This document shows positions 34,389 through 43,922 of a stretch of 64,000 nt of DNA, piece by piece. The notes below the pieces were generated by a model. It searched no databases. It worked only from the letters and a program-made list of their open reading frames with translations, and had not been told where the DNA came from. Position 1 is the first letter of the stretch. Every line of letters begins with the position of its first letter. The stretch is from contig JAPUEI010000086.1 in assembly GCA_027492675.1 (NCBI GenBank), forward strand, positions 1 to 64,000. The letters are read 5' to 3'. Both the position numbers and the translations under genes were made by a program. This stretch comes from Propionibacteriaceae bacterium. Lineage in GTDB: Bacteria; Actinomycetota; Actinomycetes; Propionibacteriales; Propionibacteriaceae.

Positions 34389-35032
34389 TCAGGGTGCTGG
34401 TCGCCGACGACCACCCGATCGTCCGGGCGGGGATCGTCGGGCTGTTGGCCGATGCCGACGACATCGACGTCGTCGGGGAGGCCGCCGACGGGGCCGAGGC
34501 CGTGGCCCAGGCCCGGCTGCTACGGCCCGATGTGGTCGTGGTCGACCTGCGGATGCCGGTCATGGACGGCGTGGCCGCGACGGCCGAGATCGTCGCCGGA
34601 GGGCTGGGCCGCGTGCTCGTACTCACGACGTACGAGTCGGATGAGCAGATCCTCGGCGCGATCGGTGCGGGTGCGGCCGGCTATCTGCTGAAGGCGTCGC
34701 CGCAGAGCGAGATCCTGGCAGGCGTACGGGCGGTGGCCGAGGGCGAGTCGGCGCTGTCTCCCACGGTGGCCGCGAGACTGGTCCGCCATGTCCAGACGGG
34801 GCCGGTCGAGCCGGTGACGCCGCCCGACCTGCTCAGCCCGCGAGAGCTCGAGGTGCTCGGGTTGGTCGCCACCGGACGGACGAACGCCGAGATCGGGCGC
34901 GAGCTGTACATCGGGGAGGCCACGGTGAAGTCGCACCTGCTGCGCGTGTTCGCCAAGCTCGAGGTGTCCGATCGGACGCGCGCCGTGATGCGCGGCATCG
35001 AGCTCGGCCTCATCGAGGCGCCGCGCAGCTGA
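34385..35032 (+). CDS. NarL/LuxR-family response regulator
   Basis: The 215-aa regulator has a complete receiver (acidic pair Asp8-Asp9, phospho-Asp54 in VVVDLRMP, Thr in LTTYES, Lys in LLKAS) and a LuxR HTH (about 150-210, LSPRELEVLGLVATGRTNAE with TVKSHLLRV). It overlaps the kinase gene by four bases (ATGA), so the pair is co-translated. The adjacent ABC exporter is the obvious target. Unlike the fused protein at 746-2554, its phosphorylation site is intact. Confidence 0.93.
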   Translation: MIRVLVADDHPIVRAGIVGLLADADDIDVVGEAADGAEAVAQARLLRPDVVVVDLRMPVMDGVAATAEIVAGGLGRVLVLTTYESDEQILGAIGAGAAGYLLKASPQSEILAGVRAVAEGESALSPTVAARLVRHVQTGPVEPVTPPDLLSPRELEVLGLVATGRTNAEIGRELYIGEATVKSHLLRVFAKLEVSDRTRAVMRGIELGLIEAPRS

Positions 35033-35035
35033 GCC

Positions 35036-35821
35036 TCAGGGCGCCGTGGGGTCGTCGTACGGAAGCTGACCGTCGTACCAGCAGGTGACCTGTACGCCGC
35101 CGAACGTCGTCGACCCCGAGTGTTGCGTCAGGAACGCGGTGTCGGCGGCGTCGCGACCGGTCGCGATCCGGATCATCGTCTGCCGCGGCGCCAGCCGGGT
35201 CGCGTCGACGATCTGCCACTGTCCGTCCAGGCACACCTCGGCCACCGCGTGGAAGTCCATCGGGAACAGCCCCGGCGCGTACATGCTCACCATCCTCGCC
35301 GGCAGCCCGCAGGCGCGGCTGAGCCCGACGACGAGGTGGGCGAAGTCGCGGCAGATGCCCTGCTGGTTGAGGTACGCGTCGACGGCGCCGTCGCTCGGCA
35401 TCGAGATGCCCGAGACGTAGTGCAGGTTCTCGTTGACCCACTGCCCGATGCCGGTGACGAGGTCCTGGCCCTGCAGGTGCGCGAACCGCTTCTGGGCGAT
35501 GACTCCGAGACGATCAGACTCGACGTAGCGGGAGGGCCGTCTGTACAGGATCTGGTCGGCGACGGTCGGCTGACCGGCGAGGATGCTCCCCTCGACCGTC
35601 GCCTCGTACGTGAACCGCAGCGCGCCCACTGGTGCCTTCACGAGGTGCAGCCGCGTGCCGACCGGACCCGCGTACTCCTCGACCGGCACGGCGACCCCGT
35701 CGACGACGCACTCGACCCGCTCGCCGGGCACGGCCATCTCGGACGCGGCGACCACCGAGAAGACGAGTTCAGCGGGGTCGTCGACGGTGAGCGTGATCTG
35801 CGCTGACAAGGTGGTGGACAT
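35036..35821 (-). CDS. Transglutaminase-like cysteine protease-fold protein
   Basis: The 261-aa protein contains the transglutaminase-like triad: Cys in QQGICRDFAHL, His in PMDFHAVAEV and Asp in IVDATRLAP. An N-terminal beta domain (about 1-95) is like those in bacterial transglutaminase-like proteins of the SCO-type group. No signal peptide is seen. Bacterial relatives act as proteases, amidases or cross-linkers, and the substrate here is unknown. CAGGAGCCGCCG lies before the ATG at 35821. The gene converges on the response regulator with three bases between stops. Confidence 0.8.
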   Translation of the reverse strand: MSTTLSAQITLTVDDPAELVFSVVAASEMAVPGERVECVVDGVAVPVEEYAGPVGTRLHLVKAPVGALRFTYEATVEGSILAGQPTVADQILYRRPSRYVESDRLGVIAQKRFAHLQGQDLVTGIGQWVNENLHYVSGISMPSDGAVDAYLNQQGICRDFAHLVVGLSRACGLPARMVSMYAPGLFPMDFHAVAEVCLDGQWQIVDATRLAPRQTMIRIATGRDAADTAFLTQHSGSTTFGGVQVTCWYDGQLPYDDPTAP

Positions 35822-36029
35822 CGGCGGCTCCTGGTCGACGGTGGTGCCGTCAGCCTCCATCGCGGGTGACGGAACAGCCAGCATGCCCGACGGGTGGGAC
35901 ATTTCGCGTTCGACCGCGGCCTGAGACTCGCCCGACGAGTCCGCCGTACTGCGTGACAGCGTGCGCCGACCTCCCTAGGCTGGCATGGGGTGCCCTGTCG
36001 CACCCGCCCCCGCACTGAGGAGTACCAGC

Positions 36030-38336
36030 GTGAGCAACACCCGCTTCGGAGAGGACCGCCCGTTCGGGGCGATCGACGATGACGACGACTTCATCGAGGA
36101 GTGGCGCTCCAGCTGGGAACCCACACCGCGCGCAGTGATCGACGAGGTCATCGACCCGGTGAGCGTCGGCTCGTACGCGTCCGAGCAGGACCTCTACCGT
36201 CCTGAGCCGACCCCCGTCGTACCGCCTGCACCTGCTGCGCCGGTGTACGGCTACGTGTCGAAGTGGTCGTCGTACGCCTCCCAGCCGGTCCCCGCCGCGC
36301 CCGAGCCCGAGCCCGTGCCCGCCGCCGTCGAGGAGCCGGCGTCGTACGAGGCTCCTGCCGACGACGTCCCGGCCGTCCCCGCGCTGAGCGAGGCGGAGGT
36401 GGAGCGCGTGTACGACGAGGGGATGTACGCGGCGTCGCTGGGCGCCGCAGTTCCTGAGCCCGAGATCGTCCAGGAGCCCGTCGCCGAGGAGCCGCAGCCC
36501 GAGGTTGCCGAGGAGCCCGTCGCCGAAGGGGCCGTCGAGGAGCCCGCGGCGTTCGCGCAGCCTGCCCCCGCCGCGCCTGAGCCTGACCCGTACGACATCG
36601 AGTCGATCCACGCCGCGGCCGCGGCGGACACGGGGCTGCAGAGCCTCGCCGACGGCATCGTGGCGAACCATCCGCTGACCGTCGTCGCCCCCGAGGCGCA
36701 GTTCGCTCCCGAGCCTCAGTTCGCTCCCGCGCCGGAGGCCGTCGAGCCCGACGCCGAGCCGGAGGTCGTGGCCGCCGAGGCGTTCGCTACCGAGCCCGTC
36801 GAGGAGATCGCGCCAGAGCCGGAGCCTGAGGCTCTTGCGGCCGCGGACGAGCCCGACGTCGCGCCGCTCGAGGCGCCGGACGACTACAACAGCACGGACC
36901 TTGTGGACTGGGAGCCGGAGCCTGCCATCGCCGCGACGGTGGAGCCCGAGCCCGTTGCCGAGGTTGTCGTTGAGCCCGACGCAGCCGCCGAGCCCGAGTC
37001 CGTTCCCGAGTCCGAGTCCGAATCCGAGTTCGTTGCCGAGCCCGAGCCCGAGGCAGCAGCCGCGCCCACCGAGGAAGAGCCCGACCACGCGCTGGGTCTG
37101 ACGGGGGCTGCCGCTGCCGCGCTGGCCGCCGCCGCGGCATGGGGAGTCCTGCGTCGTCCTTCCGATCCCGAGCCCGTGGCCGAGACGGAGTTCGCCGTCC
37201 CCGCCGAGGAGCCCGTCCTCGCCGAGGAGCCCGCCGCCGCTGACGAGCCCGTCGCTGCCGAGGAGCTTCCGTCCGACGTCGTCTCCGTTGAGGAGCCCGT
37301 CGCCGAGGAGGCCGTCTCCACCCCCGCGCCCGAGCCGGAGCCGTACGTTGTCCCGGAGCCCGAGCCGGTGGAGCCCGAGGCCTGGATCGCGCCAGCTCCC
37401 GAAGGCCTGGCCATTCCCGAGCCCAGCGCGTTCGCCGCCCCGGTCGAAGCGCCCGTGGAGGTCCCGCCGAGCGTCGAGTCCGAGGTTGTGGCTGCCCCCG
37501 ACGCCTCGTACGCGCCCGAGCCCATCGAGGAGCCGACGCCGGAGCCGGTGACCGTCCCTGTGTTGGCTCCTGAGCTCGCTGCCCACGAGCAGATCCACAC
37601 GATGGCGAGTCAGTCGACCGCGTACGACCTGCCGGTCGACACGTCGAGCATCCTCGGCACGGCCATGCACTTCGCTCCGGCCGAAGCCCCCGGCGTCGCG
37701 CCCCAGGCGACTGAGTCGCAGCGACAGATCGTCGTGAACGACGACCTGGCCGAGGCCATCTTCAACCGGGACACGGAACCGGAGCCGACAGCCGAGCCCT
37801 CCTGGCAGCCGCAGGCCGCCGCGCCGGCGTACGAGGCACCTGCCGAGATCGCCGCGCCCAGCCCGTTCGAGCCTGTGGTGTCCGCGCCGAGCCCGTTCGA
37901 GCCCGTGGTGTCCGCGCCCAGCCCGTTCGAGCCCCCGACCTCCCCGGTCAGCTCGTTCGAGCCCCCGGCGTACGTGACGCCACCTCAGCCGTCGTTCGAG
38001 GTCCCCACCGACTACAGCGCGCCGACCGCCTCGGCGTACGCACCGCCGGCCTCGCCGTTCGCGCCCCCGGAATCCTCGCCGTTCGCCCCGCCCGTACAGG
38101 CGCCGGCTCCCGACGCACCTGCGTGGCCCGAGCCTGTTCAGCAGGCCCCGGCGTGGGAGCCCGACGAGGTTCGGCCGCCGTTCTCGGAGGATGCGGAGTC
38201 GCCGGAGCACCACGGGTCGGGCTGGCTGGAGCGCGCGAAGGCGCGGGTCTCGGACATCTTCTACGACCCCGACGCGCCGGCCGCGAACCCCGAAGGTTCC
38301 GTCATCGGCGACGCCGAGGACAACCAGCACCGATGA
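36030..38336 (+). CDS. Long Glu/Pro/Ala-rich disordered protein with central hydrophobic segment
   Basis: I do not recognise this 768-aa protein. It begins with an acidic patch (AIDDDDDFIEEW) and is dominated by EPE/PEP/AEEP runs, so most of it should be disordered and very acidic. One hydrophobic stretch, ALGLTGAAAAALAAAAAWGV (about 354-373) followed by LRR, could be a single membrane helix. Three tandem APSPFEPVVS-type units lie at about 609-638 (30-base DNA period, 37855-37944). The C terminus is a short ordered-looking GWLERAKARVSDIFYDP. The GTG at 36030 has GAGGAG in front. Promoter candidates are TGACAG near 35955 and TAGGCT at 35976. A cell-envelope or scaffold role is only a guess. 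Confidence 0.72.
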   Translation: MSNTRFGEDRPFGAIDDDDDFIEEWRSSWEPTPRAVIDEVIDPVSVGSYASEQDLYRPEPTPVVPPAPAAPVYGYVSKWSSYASQPVPAAPEPEPVPAAVEEPASYEAPADDVPAVPALSEAEVERVYDEGMYAASLGAAVPEPEIVQEPVAEEPQPEVAEEPVAEGAVEEPAAFAQPAPAAPEPDPYDIESIHAAAAADTGLQSLADGIVANHPLTVVAPEAQFAPEPQFAPAPEAVEPDAEPEVVAAEAFATEPVEEIAPEPEPEALAAADEPDVAPLEAPDDYNSTDLVDWEPEPAIAATVEPEPVAEVVVEPDAAAEPESVPESESESEFVAEPEPEAAAAPTEEEPDHALGLTGAAAAALAAAAAWGVLRRPSDPEPVAETEFAVPAEEPVLAEEPAAADEPVAAEELPSDVVSVEEPVAEEAVSTPAPEPEPYVVPEPEPVEPEAWIAPAPEGLAIPEPSAFAAPVEAPVEVPPSVESEVVAAPDASYAPEPIEEPTPEPVTVPVLAPELAAHEQIHTMASQSTAYDLPVDTSSILGTAMHFAPAEAPGVAPQATESQRQIVVNDDLAEAIFNRDTEPEPTAEPSWQPQAAAPAYEAPAEIAAPSPFEPVVSAPSPFEPVVSAPSPFEPPTSPVSSFEPPAYVTPPQPSFEVPTDYSAPTASAYAPPASPFAPPESSPFAPPVQAPAPDAPAWPEPVQQAPAWEPDEVRPPFSEDAESPEHHGSGWLERAKARVSDIFYDPDAPAANPEGSVIGDAEDNQHR

Positions 38337-38363
38337 GCTGAGGCATCGGCTACGGTGCCCCAT

Positions 38364-39794
38364 GTGGTCAGTGTTGAGCGCCGCCTGGCGTACGGAGTCC
38401 TGCTCGCCCAGTTTCCCGGCCTGAGCGTGCCGGCGTGGCTCGACGAGCCGCTGCGCCACGGTCTGGCGGGCATCATCCTGTTCGGCGAGAACACACCGGA
38501 CATCGAGACGACAAGGCATGTCGTCGAGCAGTTCCAGGCTGTACGGGCATCGGCCGGAGGTCCGTCACTCATCGTCGCCAGCGACGAAGAGGGTGGCGAC
38601 GTGACGCGGCTGCAGGTCACGACGGGCTCGTCGCTGCCCGGCAACGCCGCCCTCGGCGCCGTCGACGACGTGGCCCTCACCGAGCGCTGCGCGCGGGCGT
38701 TCGGGGCGCTGCTGGCCTACGCCGGGATCACGTACGACCTGGCTCCCTGCCTGGACGTCGCCAGCGAGCCGCTCAACCCGGTCATCGGCGTGCGATCGTT
38801 CGGCGCCGACCCGGCTCTGGTCGCGAGGCACGGCGCCGCATTCGCGACGGGTCTTCGCGCCGCGGGCGTACGGTCCTGCGGGAAGCACTTCCCCGGACAC
38901 GGCGCGACCCGCACGGACAGCCACCTCGCGCTGCCACGCCTGGATGTGCCGCTCGACGTGCTCGCCATGCGTGATGAGGCCCCGTTCGCGTGCGGCGTCG
39001 ACTCGGTGATGACCGCACACGTCGTCGTACCTGCCCTCGGCCCCGACCCCGCGACCCTGTCGGCGTGGGCCGCCCAGCGCGTCCGCGCGCTCGGCATCGA
39101 AGGCCCGATCATCACCGACGCCTTGGGGATGCGGGCGGTCGCCGATCTGTACGAGATGGGTGAGGCGGCCGTACGGGCGCTGGAGGCCGGCGCCGACCTG
39201 CTGTGCCTGGACGCGCCGACCGGCCGTGACCCGCAGCGGGACTTCGAGTCGGCCGTGTCCGGCATCGAGGCCGCCCTGACCAGTGGGCGTCTCTCGGCGC
39301 AGTCGCTGGCGGAGAAGTACGAGCGGAACCTGACGCTGACCGGCACCCCGGCACCCGACGCGTCGCTGCCCGACCTGCTCGCTGAGCTGGAGATGCTGGG
39401 GGCCGAGGCCGCCACGCGCGCCGTGCGTACATCCGGCTCCGTCCGGCGCGACGGGCCCGTCGTGCTGGCCGACCTGCGTCATCGGGTCTCGATCGCGGCG
39501 GGTCCGGCGCCGCTGGCGCTTGCGGCGGCGCTGGAGACGCGTGGGGCGCTGGCAACGGTGGTGCACGACGTACAGGCGGCTGTCGCGGCGTCGGACACTG
39601 TGGTGGCGGTGGTCCGCGAACCGCTCGCCGACGAGGTGGAAGGCGCAGCGCTCGCCGCGCTGCTCGCCGCCCGCCCGGACACCATCGTCGTACATACCGG
39701 TCTCGCCTCGGCGGCCCCCCAGGCCACCCGCCTCGTGCTCGCCCACGGCGCCGGCCGCGTCAACGCCGAAGCGGTCGCGGCGCTGCTCGTCTGA
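38364..39794 (+). CDS. Glycoside hydrolase family 3, NagZ-like beta-N-acetylhexosaminidase
   Basis: GH3 NagZ enzymes remove N-acetylglucosamine from cell-wall fragments. The NagZ signature GKHFPGHGATRTDSH is present (His-Asp acid/base dyad of the family), with the nucleophile Asp in PIITDALGM. A C-terminal extension (about 330-476) lacks motifs. No signal peptide is seen, so it is likely cytosolic peptidoglycan recycling. I prefer the GTG at 38364, seven bases after TACGGT (38351-38356), a leaderless start; an upstream in-frame GTG at 38355 overlaps that hexamer. Confidence 0.87.
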   Translation: MVSVERRLAYGVLLAQFPGLSVPAWLDEPLRHGLAGIILFGENTPDIETTRHVVEQFQAVRASAGGPSLIVASDEEGGDVTRLQVTTGSSLPGNAALGAVDDVALTERCARAFGALLAYAGITYDLAPCLDVASEPLNPVIGVRSFGADPALVARHGAAFATGLRAAGVRSCGKHFPGHGATRTDSHLALPRLDVPLDVLAMRDEAPFACGVDSVMTAHVVVPALGPDPATLSAWAAQRVRALGIEGPIITDALGMRAVADLYEMGEAAVRALEAGADLLCLDAPTGRDPQRDFESAVSGIEAALTSGRLSAQSLAEKYERNLTLTGTPAPDASLPDLLAELEMLGAEAATRAVRTSGSVRRDGPVVLADLRHRVSIAAGPAPLALAAALETRGALATVVHDVQAAVAASDTVVAVVREPLADEVEGAALAALLAARPDTIVVHTGLASAAPQATRLVLAHGAGRVNAEAVAALLV

Positions 39795-39795
39795 C

Positions 39796-40578
39796 TTACG
39801 TCCAGACCCAGCTCGTCGCCAGAGCATCCATCGCGGCGACGGGCGGCTCGTTCGACCCCGTGGGCAACCCGACCATCTCGTACGTCCCGCCGGCGACATC
39901 CACGCACCGGAGCTGACCGGTGAGCGTGCCGGAGCGGAACGTCGCCCTGGCGGCCGTCCTGCCACCCCAGGTCGTGGCAGGCAAGGGGGTAGCCCCCGTG
40001 GCGCCGGACAACGCGCCGCAGGCTTGATCGCTCGACCGATGAGTGTCGATCCCCACCACGATCAGGGATGTTCCGCCCCGGAGCACCAGCTCGCCGCCGC
40101 CAGGCGCGCCAACACACGACCAGCCTGCCGGAACCGTCGCCGTCCACGCGGCGCCGACCACCCTGTCACCGGCGGCACAGGTCCGCGGCGCCGCGGGGAT
40201 CTGACCGGGCCACGTGGCGCCGCTGCCCGTCGGCCTGGGCATCGGCAGCCCCGACAACCCGACGTACGGCGTGGCTGGCGGCGAGCTCGGCTGCAGGGTC
40301 CCTGCCGTCGGGGTCACCGTGCCGTCGCGGGGCTGCGGAGTCCCCTCGCCGGCGCCATCGGAGGGCGTCAGGGTGGTGGATCCCACTGGCGCCGTCCACG
40401 CCGGGGGGATGACGGGCCGTGGGGTGGTGCTGGCGGCCCGCACTCCCAGGGTGACGCCGACCACCACGACGGCGACCAGCACGCAGGCGACGAGCACCGC
40501 TGCCCGGGGCGTGACCCGCGGACGGGTCCCGTCGTTCCCTCGCGCCGGGGTGACCTCGGACAGGGGTGAGTCAGCCAT
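39796..40578 (-). CDS. Membrane-anchored extracellular hypothetical protein
   Basis: I do not recognise this 260-aa protein. A short cytoplasmic N terminus is followed by one membrane helix (AVLVACVLVAVVVVGVTLGV, about 27-46), a Pro/Thr-rich linker (about 48-115), and an outside domain with cysteines in PRTCAAGD, GWSCVGAP, DQACGALS and QLRCVDVAG, which may form two disulphides. AGGAAG lies ten bases before the ATG; a GTG nine bases upstream is the alternative start. It converges on the NagZ gene with one base between stops. Confidence 0.68.
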   Translation of the reverse strand: MADSPLSEVTPARGNDGTRPRVTPRAAVLVACVLVAVVVVGVTLGVRAASTTPRPVIPPAWTAPVGSTTLTPSDGAGEGTPQPRDGTVTPTAGTLQPSSPPATPYVGLSGLPMPRPTGSGATWPGQIPAAPRTCAAGDRVVGAAWTATVPAGWSCVGAPGGGELVLRGGTSLIVVGIDTHRSSDQACGALSGATGATPLPATTWGGRTAARATFRSGTLTGQLRCVDVAGGTYEMVGLPTGSNEPPVAAMDALATSWVWT

Positions 40579-40741
40579 CGTTGCCACTTCCTGACAGGCG
40601 TACGGTCGCCACTCTGACGCCTCACGGTTCGGGATTCACCTGCTGTGGCACGGTTCTCATCGTCGACGACTCACCCCCCGGGACGATGGCAACCGCATTC
40701 CTAGGGTCCGGGTGTACGGTCGCTCGAGAGGTGATGTGAGA

Positions 40742-42013
40742 GTGGCTGCACCAGCGCGTTCGTCGATGTTCGCGTCCCTCGCAGTACCCAATTACCGCAA
40801 ATACTTCTCCGGAGCGCTGGTCTCCAACATCGGCACGTGGGTGTCGCGCATCGCCCAGGACTGGCTCGTACTGACCATCCTCACCCACAACTCCGCCGTG
40901 GCCCTCGGCCTCATCACCACCATCCAGTTCATCTGGGTGCCGCTGATGTCGCCGTGGACCGGCACGGTCGCCGACCGGTTCCCGAAGCACCGGGTGATGC
41001 TCGTCACGCAGTCGGTGATGCTGCTCACGTCGCTGACGCTGGCGCTGCTCACCATGTCCGGCCACATCACGCTGATGGAGGTGTACGGGCTGGCCGCGAT
41101 CCAAGGCATCGCGATGGCGTTCGACGGACCCGCGCGCATGACGCTCGCCTCGGAGATGGTGCCGCCCGACCAGATCATGAACGCGGTGAGCCTCAACTCC
41201 GCGTCCTTCAACGCGGGCCGCTTGCTCGGACCTGCCCTCGGCGGCCTGATCATCTCCCAGTGGAGCGTCGGCGTGGGCATGCTGGTCAACTCGGCGTCGT
41301 TCCTGGCCGTACTGATCGCGCTGCTCTCGCTCGACGTCGACGCGCTCCACCCCTCGCCGCCGCGGCGCGGATCGGGTGCGCTGAACGAGGCGGTGCTGTA
41401 CCTCAAGGGGCGCCCCGACCTTCAGCTCATCATGGCGACGATCTTCTGCCTCACGATGTTCGCGATGAACTTCCAGGTGACCAACGCGCTCATGGCGACA
41501 TCCGCGTTCGGCAAGGGCGCGACCGAGTACGGGCTGCTCGGCTCGATGCTCGCCATCGGGTCACTGACGGGCGCGCTGCTCAACGCCCGTCGTACGGTGC
41601 CCAAGCTGCGCACGCTCCTGATCGCGATGACCAGTCTCGCCGTGTGCACGATGCTCATGGCGATCGCGCCCTCGTACTGGTTCTTCGCCATCGTGCTCAT
41701 CCCCAGCGGGCTGTCGAGCATGACCGCGCTCACCACGTCGAACTCCACCGTGCAGCTGACGAGCGACCCGGCGATGCGCGGGCGCGTGATGGCGCTCTAT
41801 ATGGCGATCAACCAGGGCAGCGCCCCGATCGGCGCGATGATCATCGGCCTGATCGCTGAGCACCTGGGCGTGAGGTACGCGCTGGGGCTGGCCAGCATCG
41901 TCGTCCTTCTGGCCGCGGGCGTCTCGACCCTCGTCGTACGTCGCCGCAACGTCGAGACGCGCCCCGAGCCGGCCATGGACCCGGCCGCGATCGCGGACGA
42001 GGGCGCGGCCTGA
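40742..42013 (+). CDS. MFS transporter, EntS-like
   Basis: This 423-aa protein has twelve membrane segments. The conserved RKYFSGALVSNIGTWVSRIA before and in TM1 and the motif A-like loop TGTVADRFPKHRVMLV place it in the enterobactin-exporter/DHA3-like group. The substrate is unknown. An extended Shine-Dalgarno AGAGGTGAT sits at 40727-40735. It allows GTG starts at 40742 (preferred by spacing) or 40736. TAGGGT at 40702-40707 may be the promoter hexamer. Confidence 0.85.
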   Translation: MAAPARSSMFASLAVPNYRKYFSGALVSNIGTWVSRIAQDWLVLTILTHNSAVALGLITTIQFIWVPLMSPWTGTVADRFPKHRVMLVTQSVMLLTSLTLALLTMSGHITLMEVYGLAAIQGIAMAFDGPARMTLASEMVPPDQIMNAVSLNSASFNAGRLLGPALGGLIISQWSVGVGMLVNSASFLAVLIALLSLDVDALHPSPPRRGSGALNEAVLYLKGRPDLQLIMATIFCLTMFAMNFQVTNALMATSAFGKGATEYGLLGSMLAIGSLTGALLNARRTVPKLRTLLIAMTSLAVCTMLMAIAPSYWFFAIVLIPSGLSSMTALTTSNSTVQLTSDPAMRGRVMALYMAINQGSAPIGAMIIGLIAEHLGVRYALGLASIVVLLAAGVSTLVVRRRNVETRPEPAMDPAAIADEGAA

Positions 42014-42044
42014 GAGCCCCTCGGGGAGCCGCCGCCTGACGTGC

Positions 42045-43106
42045 TCAGCCCTGGTTGGTGTTGATCACCGGGGTGGCGCGGGAGTCGCCGCACAGCACGA
42101 GCAGCAGGTTGGCGACCATCTGGGCCTTGCGATCCTCGTCCATCTTCACGACCGAGTCGGCCTCGAGCCGGCGCAGGGCCTGCTCGACCATGCCGACCGC
42201 GCCCTCGACGATCATCGACCGGGCCGCGATCACGGCGGCCGCCTGCTGGCGCTGGAGCATGGCGTGGGCGATCTCCGGTGCGTACGCCAGCGACGAGATC
42301 CTGGCCTCCACGATCTCGATGCCGGCGATCGCGACGCGTGCCGCAACCTCTTCCGCGAGCTCTTGAGCGACCAGCTCGGTCGAGCCGCGCAGGCTCTCCT
42401 CGCCGGGATCGGCATTGTCGTACGGGTGGGTCGAGGCCACGTGCCGCAGCGCGGCCTCCGCCTGCACCTCGACGAAGTGCTGCGAGTTCTCGACGGCGAA
42501 CGACGCCTTCGCGGTGTCGGCGATCTGCCACACGATGATCGCGGCGATGTTCACCGGGTTGCCGTCGGAGTCGTTGACCTTGAGCTCGTGGGTCTCGAAG
42601 TTGTTGACCTTCACCGAGACCTTGCGCTTGCTCGTGAAGGGAACCGTGAGCTGCAGACCCGGGCGCCGCACCGTACCGACGTAGCGGCCCAGGAACTGCA
42701 GCACCTTGGTCTCACCCGGCTGCACGACGGTGAGCGACGTGAAGCCGAAGTACATCGCCACGAACATCAGGACGCCGAGCACGGCGAGCACGGGCGCCTC
42801 GGCCATGGCGCCGAAGACGGTCACGCCGATGGAGGCGACGCCGAGGATCAGCAACAACACCAGCGCCAGGCCGCCGTTGACCGACCACGCCGCGTGCTCG
42901 TCGACGTTCACCCGGACGCCGCTGTGACCGACCGGAGCCGCGGTCGGTTCGGGGGTCAACGCGTCAACCTGCTGGTGTGGGTACTGGACACCATCGGGCC
43001 CCGCCGGCTGATACCCCTGTTCGAGCTGGGCCGACACCGGGGGTGCGGGCCAGACGCCTTCGGGCGTCCGCGTCGTGGTGGGCGTGAACTCTGGCTGGGT
43101 GGTCAC
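42045..43106 (-). CDS. SPFH/Band 7 (stomatin-like) membrane protein
   Basis: The 353-aa protein has a Pro/Gln-rich N terminus (about 1-60), two close membrane segments (about 77-125), then an SPFH domain with [20 protein letters not shown] and EVEAR-type motif [30 protein letters not shown] split over about 235-275. Such proteins scaffold membrane microdomains and often bind proteases. The GTG at 43106 has GGAG eight bases ahead, and TACACT (plus-strand 43134-43139) as a promoter hexamer. Upstream lies the large noncoding block with hairpins. Confidence 0.88.
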   Translation of the reverse strand: MTTQPEFTPTTTRTPEGVWPAPPVSAQLEQGYQPAGPDGVQYPHQQVDALTPEPTAAPVGHSGVRVNVDEHAAWSVNGGLALVLLLILGVASIGVTVFGAMAEAPVLAVLGVLMFVAMYFGFTSLTVVQPGETKVLQFLGRYVGTVRRPGLQLTVPFTSKRKVSVKVNNFETHELKVNDSDGNPVNIAAIIVWQIADTAKASFAVENSQHFVEVQAEAALRHVASTHPYDNADPGEESLRGSTELVAQELAEEVAARVAIAGIEIVEARISSLAYAPEIAHAMLQRQQAAAVIAARSMIVEGAVGMVEQALRRLEADSVVKMDEDRKAQMVANLLLVLCGDSRATPVINTNQG

Positions 43107-43311
43107 AGAAGACTCCAATCGTTGTCTTCCTCGAGTGTAGGAAGTCCCCGGACCTCGCTCATCGGTGACCTCCCCCACGGTCCCCCTGACCTGGGGGGGC
43201 CGCCATGTCCGAGGTGTGGCGCGGGCGGCGCTGGAGGATCTTGATGTGGGAGTCGGCCCTCGGTACGCCAGCGCGTACGTCGCGCCAGCACGTCACACCC
43301 CGGACAAAGGC

Positions 43312-43353
43312 GAAGGGCCCGCAAACGAGTATGAGTCGTTCGTCGGGCCCTTC
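43312..43353. repeat. Duplicated hairpin element, copy 1 (hairpin)
   Basis: GAAGGGCCCG (43312-43321) pairs with CGGGCCCTTC (43344-43353). Inside, AACGA (43324-43328) pairs with TCGTT (43336-43340) around the loop GTATGAG. Seventeen bases around the loop (CGAGTATGAGTCGTTCG) are identical in copy 2, 365 bp away. Further shared sequence follows each hairpin: CCCTTGCGGG at 43478 and 43839, then an AT-rich ATTTNTA stretch. The whole element is about 330 bp. I find no convincing gene in 43107-44004. Confidence 0.85.
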
Positions 43354-43572
43354 TGTTCGGCCGGCCTGGTGGCTGCCATGCCGACAACTCGCTTTCCCGA
43401 CCAGCCCCGCACCCACCGTGCGGCTCCTCGGACCGAAGTCCTCAGCACCAGTCGTTCTGTCGTGTTGCCCCGCTTCCCCCTTGCGGGTTCCGCGTAAGAG
43501 ATTTATATCGCCCCCGAGAAGCGCTGCGCAAGTAAATCGCACGAATTACATCCCTGGAATTTGAACGGATAT

Positions 43573-43636
43573 TTGTGCACCGAGTATCGGATGTTGTGCA
43601 CCATTTATCCACCGAATATCCACAGAGTTGTACACA
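43573..43636 (+). other. DnaA-box-like cluster, copy 1 (five nonamers)
   Basis: All of these are on the plus strand and close to the consensus TT(G/A)TCCACA: TTGTGCACC at 43573 and 43594, TTATCCACC at 43605, ATATCCACA at 43616, TTGTACACA at 43628. The region is noticeably more AT-rich than the rest of the window. No dnaA, dnaN, parAB or rpmH gene is near, so this is not a standard oriC context. Calling them DnaA sites is inference from the nonamers. Confidence 0.5.
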
Positions 43637-43675
43637 TGCCGGCGAGGGTCGAGCGAAGGCGTGGGGAGGGCATGC

Positions 43676-43718
43676 GAAAGGGCCCGCGAGCGAGTATGAG
43701 TCGTTCGACGGGCCCTTC
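43676..43718. repeat. Duplicated hairpin element, copy 2 (hairpin)
   Basis: AAGGGCCCG (43678-43686) pairs with CGGGCCCTT (43709-43717), with the same CGAGTATGAGTCGTTCG core as copy 1 (loop GTATGAG at 43694-43700). Copy 2 continues through CCCTTGCGGG at 43839 and GATATTTCTACCC at about 43859 to the nonamers at 43923-43998. The copies are well diverged outside these blocks, so the duplication is not recent. Confidence 0.85.
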
Positions 43719-43922
43719 CAGGTGACCGCGCGATGGTGCACAGCCGGTGGCCAGTCTCCCTGCCCCCACGGCCCACCATCGAGCGGCGCGACGGGCGAAC
43801 CCGCCGTACGGAGCAATTCCTCTGTCCTCCATCACATTCCCTTGCGGGCTTGCGATGGGATATTTCTACCCGTCCTCAAACGCCTCGTCAAGCCGTTTCG
43901 GGAACTTTTTCGAAGCACTTAC

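Noticed and set aside
35850-38519. Long minus-strand open frame opposite the Glu/Pro-rich gene
   Set aside because: It is a Gly/Arg/Leu-rich frame created by antisense reading of GAGCCC-type codons; it has no ribosome site, no domain, and runs across two neighbouring genes.
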